From an uncultured Bacteroidota bacterium (lineage in GTDB: Bacteria > Bacteroidota > Bacteroidia > Flavobacteriales > Flavobacteriaceae): DNA of 12,889 nt. This document shows, piece after piece, positions 6,027 to 12,889 of the stretch (positions are counted from its first letter, which is position 1; the number at the start of each line of letters is the position of its first letter). The DNA lies in assembly GCA_902609035.1 (NCBI GenBank), contig CACLQG010000029.1, positions 1 through 12,889 of the forward strand. Reading direction: 5' to 3'. The position numbers were made by a program, and so were the translations under genes. The notes beneath the pieces were generated by a model, which was not told where the DNA came from, did no database searches, and saw only the letters and a program-made list of their open reading frames with translations.

Positions 6027-9000
6027 ATGTTTTTGATCTTTGATACCGAGACTACAGGTTTACCACTCAACTGGAATGCACCTTTAACAGATAACAACAA
6101 TTGGCCGCGTTGTATTCAGATAGCTTGGCAGTTACATGATAAGGACGGGAGCTGCATTTCCCATGAAGATTATTTGGTTCTACCCGATGGATTTACTATA
6201 CCTTATGATGCCGAAATAATTCATGGTATCTCATCAGCACTAGCCAATAAAGAAGGACTCCCACTTGAGGAGGTATTGGAAAAATTTCAAGACGCACTCC
6301 AGGAATGTGAGTTTGTTGGAGGACACAACGTTAAATTTGACCTCAACATTATGGGAGCTGAATTCCTCCGAATGAATGGTGAAAATCCGCTTGAAAGCTT
6401 ACTTATTATTGATACTTGTACCGAGGAAACTGCTAACCTTTGTAAGTTACCTGGAGGTAGAGGGGGAAAATTCAAATTGCCCACTTTAATTGAACTTCAC
6501 GCCTATCTTTTTGATTCCCAATTTGAAGAGGTTCATAATGCCACTGCCGATGTTGAGGCCACCACTAGGTGTTTTTTCGAGCTTTTCAGAAGGGGAAGTA
6601 TAAACCCAAAGGCATTAAAAAACAGGGTAGAAGTCATTAATCATCTCAAAGAAGTTTTGAAGGGGCCTGTTCAAGGCATCGGATTGAAACACGAAAATCT
6701 AAAAGCCGCTTCCACCCGATTAGTCGGCTTGGCCAATTATGAGGAGGAACCCTCCAAAACACTCAGCCATACAGAAGAGGAGTTATTACAAAAAGCCCCT
6801 TTTGTTCATTTGCATACCCATTCCCAATACTCTGTTTTACAATCCACCTCTAGGATTCATGATCTGATTAAAACTGCAGCAGATGATCAGATGCCTGCGG
6901 TCGCCTTGACCGATCACGCTAATTTGATGGGTGCTTTTCATTTTATCAAGGCCATTAAAAAACACAATGCCGAACTCGAGGAAGGACAAACACCATTAAA
7001 ACCCATTTTGGGCTGTGAATTTTTTGTATGTGAGGACCACCAAGACCGTTCTAGAAGAGACAACGGTTACCAAATTGTTTTTATTGCCAAAAACAAAAAG
7101 GGTTACGAAAACCTTTCCAAAATGAGTTCCAAAGCCTATACTCATGGATTTTATTATGTCCCCAGGATTGACAAAAAAATTGTCGAGCATTATAAATCTG
7201 ATTTGATTGTTTTGACAGGTAATTTATATGGTGAGGTACCCTCAAAAATTTTGAATGTTGGGGACAACCAGGCCGAAGAAGCCCTAATATGGTGGCAAGG
7301 TCAATTTGGGAACGATCTTTATATCGAGCTGATGCGACACCAGCAAGAAGATGAGCAACGCGCCAATACCGTTTTACTAGAGTTTGCCAAAAAACATCAA
7401 ATCAAGACTCTGGCAACCAATAACAGCTACTATACCACTAAAAATGAAGCCAATGCTCATGATATTCTGCTCTGTCTCAAAGAGGGGGAAAAACAAGCGA
7501 CACCCATAGGCAGGGGTAGGGGATTTCGATTTGGTTTTCCCAATCAAGAGTACTATTTTAAATTACAGGCAGAGATGAAAAGTCTATTTGCCGATTTACC
7601 AGACGCCATAATCAATATTGAAGAAGTTATTGAAAAGGTAGAAGCATTCGATTTAGCTCGTGAGGTATTGTTACCCAAATTCGATATTCCAGATGACTTT
7701 TCCGTTGAGAAATCAGATGACACAAAGGACAAAGAAAACCAATTCCTAAGACACTTGACCCTGAAAGGAGCCAAAAAGCGTTATGGAGAGATGAATGAGG
7801 AAATTCAAGAGCGATTAGATTTTGAATTGAAAGTCATAGCCAATTCAGACTATCCCGGATATTTTTTGATTGTACAAGATCTCATTGCAGCCGCCCGTAA
7901 AATGGGTGTTTCCGTTGGGCCTGGAAGGGGTTCAGCAGCCGGTTCAGTTGTGGCCTATTGTCTTGGGATAACCAACTTGGACCCTATTAAATACGATCTA
8001 CTTTTTGAGCGTTTTCTCAACCCTGATAGGGTGAGCATGCCGGATATAGATATTGATTTCGATGATGAGGGCAGGGGAAAGGTAATGCAATATGTCATAG
8101 AGAAATACGGTGCCAATCAAGTGGCGCAAATTATTACTTATGGTACCATGGCAGCCAAATCCTCCATCCGAGATACCGCGAGAGTTTTGGACCTGTCCTT
8201 AAGAGATGCCGACCGCATTGCTAAGTTGGTTCCTAATATCAAACTCGCCAAAATATTTTCTCTTGAAGACAAAGAATTGAGAGAAAACCTCAGGTCGGAT
8301 GAATTCAATCAAGCAAAAGAATTAAAGGAAATTTTTGAAGGGGACGACCTAGCGGGACAAACCTTGCAACAGGCTAAAGTACTCGAAGGCTCATTAAGAA
8401 ATACAGGGATTCACGCCTGTGGGGTCATCATTACTCCCGATGACATTACTAACTTTGTTCCTATAGCCACTGCCAAAGACTCTGAACTAAATGTTACGCA
8501 GTTTGACAATGCAGTGGTCGAGGAGGCAGGACTATTGAAGATGGATTTTCTGGGATTGAAAACCCTTACATTAATTAAAGACACCGTTAAAATCGTAAAA
8601 TACCGCCATAACATCGATCTGGAACCAGACGAATTTCCACTTGACGATCAACTCACCTATGAACTATTTCAAAGAGGTCATACAATAGGGATTTTTCAGT
8701 ATGAATCACAAGGGATGCAGAAGTATTTGAAGGATTTAAAACCCAATGTATTTGCCGACTTGATTGCCATGAATGCCCTCTACCGACCTGGACCGTTAGA
8801 GTACATTCCAAGTTTTGTTGCCCGAAAACACGGGGATGAGGAGATCAGTTATGACCTACCCGAAATGGAAGAGTATCTTGTAGAAACTTATGGTATTACC
8901 GTTTATCAAGAGCAGGTAATGTTATTATCTCAAAAATTGGCAGGCTTCTCTAAAGGTGAAGCCGATCTGCTTCGAAAAGCCATGGGGAAAAAGATTTTTT

Positions 9001-10358
9001 CCCTGTTGCAAAAACTAAAACCCAAGTTCATTAAGGGGGGAGTAGCCAATAATCATCCCAAAGAAGTTTTAAATAAAATATGGAAAGACTGGGAAGCTTT
9101 TGCCTCATATGCATTCAATAAATCCCATTCTACTTGTTATGCGTGGATAGGTTTTCAAACCGCCTACCTTAAAGCCCATTACCCCGCAGAGTACATGGCG
9201 GCTGTCCTCTCCAACAATATGAACGACATCAAGCAGGTCACTTTCTTTATGGAGGAATGTAAAAGAATGGGTATTAAAGTTTTAGGACCCGACGTCAACG
9301 AGTCTTTTTACAAGTTTACAGTTAATGAAGACAACGCAGTTCGTTTTGGTATGGGGGCTATCAAAGGGGTAGGTAAAGGAGCAGTAGATACCATTATCGA
9401 AAACAGAAAAGAGGCTCCCTACAAGAATATTTTTGATGTCGTAAAAAAAGTTGATCTGCGGGCGGCCAATAAAAAAGCAATGGAAAATCTGGCATTGGCA
9501 GGTGGATTTGATTCTTTTGCTGGCACCCATAGGGCACAATACTTTAGTCCTGATGGCGATGGTATAATCTTTTTAGAGAAAATCATTCGCTTTGGGTCTA
9601 AATTTCAAGATAATCAAAACTCATCTCAAACAAGTCTGTTTGGAGGAGACACAGACCAAGTATATCAAGAACTCGTTATTCCACAAGCTCCAGAATGGAA
9701 CAACTTGAGACAACTTAAAAAAGAAAGAGAAGTTGTAGGTATATACATTTCAGGGCATCCACTGGATGATTTCAAAAAAGAAATCAAATGGTTTACCAAT
9801 GCGGATCTGTCTCAGCTTAAAGATTTGAAACCTTTGATCAACAAAAATCTTAGTTTAGCAGGAATTATCAACGATTTTCAGCACTTAGAATCCAGAAGTG
9901 GAAAAGGTTGGGGTCGGTTCATTTTAGAAGATTTCTCGGATCAGTATGAATTTAGAATTTTTGGAGAGGAGTACCTCAAATTCAAACACTTTCTTGATTT
10001 CAACAGATTCATTTGCATTAAAATCAACATACGTGAAGGTTGGAGAAATCAAGAAACAGGAAGATTAACCGACCCGAGAATACAGTTCATTAATTTCGAG
10101 ATGCTTCACGATTCATTGTCCAAAAACTCCAAAAAATTAACCTTACAGCTGGATATCCGACAACTGGAATCAGAAAGTATTCAGAATCTCAAAAAAGAGC
10201 TCAGAGCATTTAGTGGAGATAAGCCTCTGTATTTTGACATTATAGACCCCAAAAAACAAATTAAACTTACATTACCAAGTCGCAAACACAAAGTAGCCAT
10301 CTCCCAAGAGTTGCTGTCTCATCTTGAAGAGAAAAAATTGCACTACAAATTGAACTGA
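6027..10358 (+). CDS. dnaE: DNA polymerase III alpha with fused N-terminal exonuclease
   Basis: This is the replicative C-family polymerase. From the ATG at 6027 it has 1443 residues, larger than E. coli DnaE (about 1160) because of an epsilon-like N-terminus. Exonuclease, about 1-190: DTETTG at 6-11, D105 in GHNVKFDLN, and H170/D175 in HNATADVEAT form the DEDDh set. PHP domain, about 258-520: HLHTHS and TDHAN remain, but several metal ligands are replaced (see findings). Polymerase: GPGRGSAAGS at 631-640, catalytic PDIDIDF with D675 and D677, and D840 in KMDFLGL. Helix-hairpin-helix AIKGVGKGAV is at 1111-1120. QTSLF at 1201-1205 is the likely clamp-binding motif. An OB fold spans about 1275-1355. 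The ATG is preferred over the in-frame GTG at 5988 because MFLIFDTETTG is a natural start for the exonuclease fold. trxA follows after 99 bp. Confidence 0.96.
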   Translation: MFLIFDTETTGLPLNWNAPLTDNNNWPRCIQIAWQLHDKDGSCISHEDYLVLPDGFTIPYDAEIIHGISSALANKEGLPLEEVLEKFQDALQECEFVGGHNVKFDLNIMGAEFLRMNGENPLESLLIIDTCTEETANLCKLPGGRGGKFKLPTLIELHAYLFDSQFEEVHNATADVEATTRCFFELFRRGSINPKALKNRVEVINHLKEVLKGPVQGIGLKHENLKAASTRLVGLANYEEEPSKTLSHTEEELLQKAPFVHLHTHSQYSVLQSTSRIHDLIKTAADDQMPAVALTDHANLMGAFHFIKAIKKHNAELEEGQTPLKPILGCEFFVCEDHQDRSRRDNGYQIVFIAKNKKGYENLSKMSSKAYTHGFYYVPRIDKKIVEHYKSDLIVLTGNLYGEVPSKILNVGDNQAEEALIWWQGQFGNDLYIELMRHQQEDEQRANTVLLEFAKKHQIKTLATNNSYYTTKNEANAHDILLCLKEGEKQATPIGRGRGFRFGFPNQEYYFKLQAEMKSLFADLPDAIINIEEVIEKVEAFDLAREVLLPKFDIPDDFSVEKSDDTKDKENQFLRHLTLKGAKKRYGEMNEEIQERLDFELKVIANSDYPGYFLIVQDLIAAARKMGVSVGPGRGSAAGSVVAYCLGITNLDPIKYDLLFERFLNPDRVSMPDIDIDFDDEGRGKVMQYVIEKYGANQVAQIITYGTMAAKSSIRDTARVLDLSLRDADRIAKLVPNIKLAKIFSLEDKELRENLRSDEFNQAKELKEIFEGDDLAGQTLQQAKVLEGSLRNTGIHACGVIITPDDITNFVPIATAKDSELNVTQFDNAVVEEAGLLKMDFLGLKTLTLIKDTVKIVKYRHNIDLEPDEFPLDDQLTYELFQRGHTIGIFQYESQGMQKYLKDLKPNVFADLIAMNALYRPGPLEYIPSFVARKHGDEEISYDLPEMEEYLVETYGITVYQEQVMLLSQKLAGFSKGEADLLRKAMGKKIFSLLQKLKPKFIKGGVANNHPKEVLNKIWKDWEAFASYAFNKSHSTCYAWIGFQTAYLKAHYPAEYMAAVLSNNMNDIKQVTFFMEECKRMGIKVLGPDVNESFYKFTVNEDNAVRFGMGAIKGVGKGAVDTIIENRKEAPYKNIFDVVKKVDLRAANKKAMENLALAGGFDSFAGTHRAQYFSPDGDGIIFLEKIIRFGSKFQDNQNSSQTSLFGGDTDQVYQELVIPQAPEWNNLRQLKKEREVVGIYISGHPLDDFKKEIKWFTNADLSQLKDLKPLINKNLSLAGIINDFQHLESRSGKGWGRFILEDFSDQYEFRIFGEEYLKFKHFLDFNRFICIKINIREGWRNQETGRLTDPRIQFINFEMLHDSLSKNSKKLTLQLDIRQLESESIQNLKKELRAFSGDKPLYFDIIDPKKQIKLTLPSRKHKVAISQELLSHLEEKKLHYKLN
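9627..9641 (+). other. Beta-clamp binding motif in DnaE (QTSLF)
   Basis: Residues 1201-1205 of the polymerase read QTSLF, fitting the Qxx(L/M)F sliding-clamp pentapeptide. It sits between the helix-hairpin-helix and the OB fold, the place of the internal clamp site in E. coli DnaE (QADMF). The surrounding residues (QDNQNSSQTSLFGGD) are polar and probably an exposed loop, as expected for a clamp-docking peptide. Confidence 0.75.
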
Positions 10359-10433
10359 AAGCTTATTATACTCCAATATTATTTAATAATTAAATTTGAC
10401 ACATAAGGACAAGGTTACATTTTTTAAAATGAT

Positions 10434-10441
10434 TAATTTTG
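10434..10441 (+). promoter_or_regulatory. TAnnTTTG -7 element for trxA
   Basis: TAATTTTG matches the Bacteroidota -7 consensus and ends 16 bp before the trxA ATG, leaving a very short leader. It is identical to the element before the ACT-domain gene. No clear -33 TTG lies at the right distance. TTGACA at 10396-10401 is too far upstream for this -7 and has no good -10 of its own. If real, trxA has its own promoter apart from dnaE. Confidence 0.45.
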
Positions 10442-10457
10442 AATAAAATTTTAGAGT

Positions 10458-10775
10458 ATGGCATTAGAAATAACCGACGCGAACTTTGAGAAAACTGTTT
10501 TAAAATCCGATAAACCTGTCATTGTAGACTTTTGGGCTACATGGTGCGGACCTTGCAGAATGGTGGGCCCCATCATTGACGAAATTAGTCAAGATTATGA
10601 TGGTAAAGCTGTTGTAGGGAAACTTGATGTAGATCAGCATCAGGAGTATGCTGCAAAATATGGCGTTAGAAATATTCCTACTGTGCTGTTATTCGATAAA
10701 GGTGAGTTGGTGGGAAGACAAGTAGGAGTTGCTCCAAAAAAAGCATATTCCGATGCTTTGGATGCCGTTCTCTAA
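10458..10775 (+). CDS. trxA: Thioredoxin
   Basis: This is a cytoplasmic thiol-disulfide oxidoreductase that reduces disulfides in proteins such as ribonucleotide reductase and peroxiredoxins, and is itself recycled by thioredoxin reductase. It has 105 residues, close to the E. coli length of about 108. The active site WCGPC is at 29-33, with C30 and C33 as the redox pair. The buried acid is D24 in VDFWA. The cis-proline loop is NIPT with P74, followed by the usual glycine-containing turn and C-terminal helix. There is no signal peptide, so it is not a periplasmic or ResA/TlpA-type relative. It lies 99 bp after dnaE with a probable promoter of its own. Nothing unusual is seen in the sequence. 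Confidence 0.97.
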   Translation: MALEITDANFEKTVLKSDKPVIVDFWATWCGPCRMVGPIIDEISQDYDGKAVVGKLDVDQHQEYAAKYGVRNIPTVLLFDKGELVGRQVGVAPKKAYSDALDAVL

Positions 10776-10919
10776 CTTTTAGGTACACCATTAATTTTTA
10801 TTAAACCTTCTCTTTCTTACTTTTTTTAGATAAAGTTTTATTTAATTATATTAAGGCATTCTTTTGAAATATTTTTATTTTAAACTAAGCCTACAGCATA
10901 TTTTAATTTTAATCTAAAA

Positions 10920-10927
10920 TAAATTTG
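10920..10927 (+). promoter_or_regulatory. Possible TAnnTTTG -7 element for the hydrolase operon
   Basis: TAAATTTG fits the Bacteroidota -7 consensus and lies 57 bp before the hydrolase ATG, inside the 209-bp AT-rich spacer after trxA. The expected leader is about 50 nt. No matching -33 was found, and the surrounding DNA is so AT-rich that a chance match is possible. I saw no strong intrinsic terminator after trxA in this spacer. Confidence 0.3.
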
Positions 10928-10984
10928 TTAAAATAAAATTCTATTTGAAAAACAAAAACCAGCAATTAGGTTAAAATACCACCC

Positions 10985-12367
10985 ATGATTCAAATCAACA
11001 ATAATATCAAAATAGAGGACTTAAAAGAAAAAATAAACCAACTCTGGACGCTTTCTGGAGAAAAAATAATAAGAATAGCATCCGAATACGATGAGACCCA
11101 TGGTGCTCCCGTGTTTACTGTAAATGGTAAATATGCTACCCGAGGATGGACCGAGTGGACCCATGGGTTTCAGTTTGGGTCTGCTATTTTACAGTTCGAT
11201 GCAGTTGACGATACCCAATTCATTGATTTGGCCAAGAGACAGGTTCTAGATAAAATGGCGACCCACGTTAGTCACACCGGAGTGCACGATCATGGGTTTA
11301 ACAACTTGAGCACTTATGGTAACTTACTGCGGTTGATGCAAGAAGGTAAAATTCCTCACAATGAATGGGAGGCTCATTTTTATGCTTTGGCCATTAAAAT
11401 ATCTGGAGCTGTACAAGCTTCGCGTTGGACCGATCTACCTGAAGGCGGTTTTATTTGCTCTTTTAATGGTCCTCATTCCTTGTTTGTTGATACCATTCGT
11501 TCTTGCAGGATTTTGGTGACCAGTCACTTGATGGGTCATACTCTACACGTTGAGGGAGACCGAAAAATTTCATTGCTAGAACGTGCGATGCAACACATTC
11601 AAGCGACAGCAAAATATTCAATATATTACGGCGAGGGAAGAGATCATTATGATATTTGGGGAAGAACGGCCCATGAGATTATTTTTAACACCAATGATGG
11701 TCAATTCCGATGTCCAAATGCCCAACAAGGTTATACAGGATTTTCAACTTGGACCCGTGGATTGGCGTGGGGTATGCTTGGTTTTACAGAGGAATTAGAA
11801 GTCTTAGAATTGATCAATAAACACGAATTGATTAATCTGGGGGGATTTGATAAATTGGAGGAGATGATGCTGAAAGGGGCCAAAGCTACTTGTGATTTTT
11901 ACATCGAATACACACCTAGCTGTGGGGTTACTTATTGGGATACTGGAGCGCCTAACCTTCATAAATTAGGGGATTATCTCGATCGCCCTGCAGATCCTTA
12001 TAATGACTGGGAACCCGTGGACAGCTCTGCTGCTGCCATTGGTGCTCAGGGGCTGCTGAGACTTGGAAATTACCTTAGAAAAAAAGGTCAAAAAGAAGCA
12101 GGTGATAAATATTGGAAAGCAGGATTAACCGTTTTCAATTCATTATTACAGGAACCTTACCTCAGTAATGATACAAATCATCATGGTTTACTGTTGCATA
12201 CCATATACCACCAACCCAACGGATGGGACCACATTCCCAAGGGGAGTAAAATTGCCAACGGTGAATCTTGTATGTGGGGAGATTATCACCTTAGAGAATT
12301 AGCGCTATATGTTCAAAAAATAATAGCAGGAGATCCCTACTACCAGTTCACGAATTGCATTAAATAA
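10985..12367 (+). CDS. GH88-like (unsaturated uronyl hydrolase-type) glycoside hydrolase
   Basis: This 460-residue protein has no signal peptide, so it should act in the cytoplasm on imported oligosaccharides. It resembles the (alpha/alpha)6-barrel families GH88/GH105, whose known members remove unsaturated uronic acids left by polysaccharide lyases by hydrating the vinyl ether. Supporting segments are HDHGFNN with D102 (position of the first catalytic Asp in GH88), D169 in SLFVDTIRSCRIL (possible second Asp), QGYTGFSTWTRGLAWGM at 248-264, DSSAAAIGAQGLLRL from 346, and ESCMWGDYHLRE at 427-438. The catalytic assignments come from recalled motif context, not an alignment, and the substrate is unknown. 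It ends in tandem TAA TAA, and a TIM-barrel isomerase gene starts 10 bp later, so the two are probably co-transcribed. It could belong to a related but unassigned family. Confidence 0.8.
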   Translation: MIQINNNIKIEDLKEKINQLWTLSGEKIIRIASEYDETHGAPVFTVNGKYATRGWTEWTHGFQFGSAILQFDAVDDTQFIDLAKRQVLDKMATHVSHTGVHDHGFNNLSTYGNLLRLMQEGKIPHNEWEAHFYALAIKISGAVQASRWTDLPEGGFICSFNGPHSLFVDTIRSCRILVTSHLMGHTLHVEGDRKISLLERAMQHIQATAKYSIYYGEGRDHYDIWGRTAHEIIFNTNDGQFRCPNAQQGYTGFSTWTRGLAWGMLGFTEELEVLELINKHELINLGGFDKLEEMMLKGAKATCDFYIEYTPSCGVTYWDTGAPNLHKLGDYLDRPADPYNDWEPVDSSAAAIGAQGLLRLGNYLRKKGQKEAGDKYWKAGLTVFNSLLQEPYLSNDTNHHGLLLHTIYHQPNGWDHIPKGSKIANGESCMWGDYHLRELALYVQKIIAGDPYYQFTNCIK

Positions 12368-12377
12368 TAAGCTTCAG

Positions 12378-12889
12378 ATGACTCCATTAGCAGATTTTTC
12401 AAAGCTATGTGTCCATACTCAAACCAACAAACCATGGACCATAGAACAATGCATTAACTATTATGCAGCAGGAGGGATAAGGGCTATTTCCATCTGGAGA
12501 CATTTGTTGGAAGGAAAAGACTTGTCAAAAATTAAAAAGCTGTTGATCAAGTCACAAATTGAGGTGGTTTCTCTGGTTCGGGGCGGTTTTTTTCCTGCAG
12601 TTGACGAAGAACAGAGAGCATTGGCATTGGAAGATAATCGGTTGGCCATAGAGCAAGCTGCCGCACTGGGCGGTCCACAGGTGGTTTTGGTCTGTGGCAC
12701 AGATCCCAATCAGTCATTAAAAGTTTCACGCCAACAAATAAAAGAAGGTATTATTGCATTGATTCCACAAGCAGAGCGATTAGGCGTAAAGTTGTCAATA
12801 GAGCCATTACACCCTATGTACGCAGGAGATAAGTCTGCAATAGTATCCCTTGGACAAGCCAATGATTTGAGTGAGGAAATTGACTCGCC
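12378..12889 (+). CDS. TIM-barrel sugar isomerase/epimerase, 3' end cut by window edge
   Basis: The visible 170 residues match the xylose-isomerase-like / AP-endonuclease-2 TIM-barrel family (Pfam AP_endonuc_2). Members isomerise or epimerise sugars using divalent metal, and less often act on other substrates. Seen here: strand-helix repeats, including GIRAISIWRHLLEG near 33-46, EVVSLVRGGFFPA near 62-74 and QVVLVCG at 101-107. SIEPLHPMYAGDK at 140-152 contains E142, the likely metal-binding glutamate. Family members usually have about 270-290 residues, so roughly 100 are missing beyond the window. The ATG lies 10 bp after the end of the GH88-like gene, which argues for one operon and a shared sugar pathway. 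The exact substrate cannot be told. Confidence 0.85.
   Translation, partial: MTPLADFSKLCVHTQTNKPWTIEQCINYYAAGGIRAISIWRHLLEGKDLSKIKKLLIKSQIEVVSLVRGGFFPAVDEEQRALALEDNRLAIEQAAALGGPQVVLVCGTDPNQSLKVSRQQIKEGIIALIPQAERLGVKLSIEPLHPMYAGDKSAIVSLGQANDLSEEIDS

Noticed and set aside
10776..10984. Terminator or small gene between trxA and the hydrolase
   Set aside because: There are T runs but no adequate GC-containing stem before them, and no ORF of meaningful length.
12461..12709. Minus-strand ORF of 82 codons at the right edge
   Set aside because: It is antisense to the TIM-barrel isomerase, whose frame is clearly coding, and the minus translation has no family features.

Overview
The window looks like chromosomal DNA from a member of the Bacteroidota, probably of the Cytophagia/Flavobacteriia type. 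Four things point there. The DNA is AT-rich. DNA polymerase III alpha carries an N-terminal DEDDh proofreading exonuclease, a layout I associate with that group. Upstream of several genes there are matches to the Bacteroidota promoter element TAnnTTTG, and no clear Shine-Dalgarno sites. The methionyl-tRNA synthetase and Mfd sequences also read as Bacteroidota-like. I see no mobile element, CRISPR array, tRNA or rRNA.

Layout. Positions 1-1370 (minus) hold the N-terminal two thirds of metG. A gene-poor, very AT-rich stretch follows (1371-1884), with several inverted repeats and a doubtful 33-codon ORF. At 1885-2544 (plus) is a small protein with a helical N-terminus and a C-terminal ACT-type domain, probably an amino-acid-sensing regulator. 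Its 3' end overlaps by 14 bp the 3' end of mfd (2531-5893, minus), the transcription-repair coupling factor. A 133-bp divergent spacer separates mfd from dnaE (6027-10358, plus), the fused exonuclease-polymerase. A thioredoxin gene, trxA (10458-10775), comes next. The window ends with two tightly spaced plus-strand genes, a GH88-like glycoside hydrolase (10985-12367) and the 5' part of a TIM-barrel sugar isomerase/epimerase (12378 to the edge), which look like the start of a carbohydrate catabolic operon.

How they work together. Most of the window is housekeeping: tRNA charging, strand-specific repair, replication and thiol redox. The genes are mainly single units on alternating strands rather than one operon. 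The hydrolase-isomerase pair is the only clear co-transcribed group and the only accessory metabolism.

The points most worth a second look are the eroded PHP metal site in a polymerase that carries its own proofreading exonuclease, the uncharacterised hydrolase/isomerase pair, the ACT-domain protein, and the structured non-coding stretch after metG. I found no convincing entirely new system.
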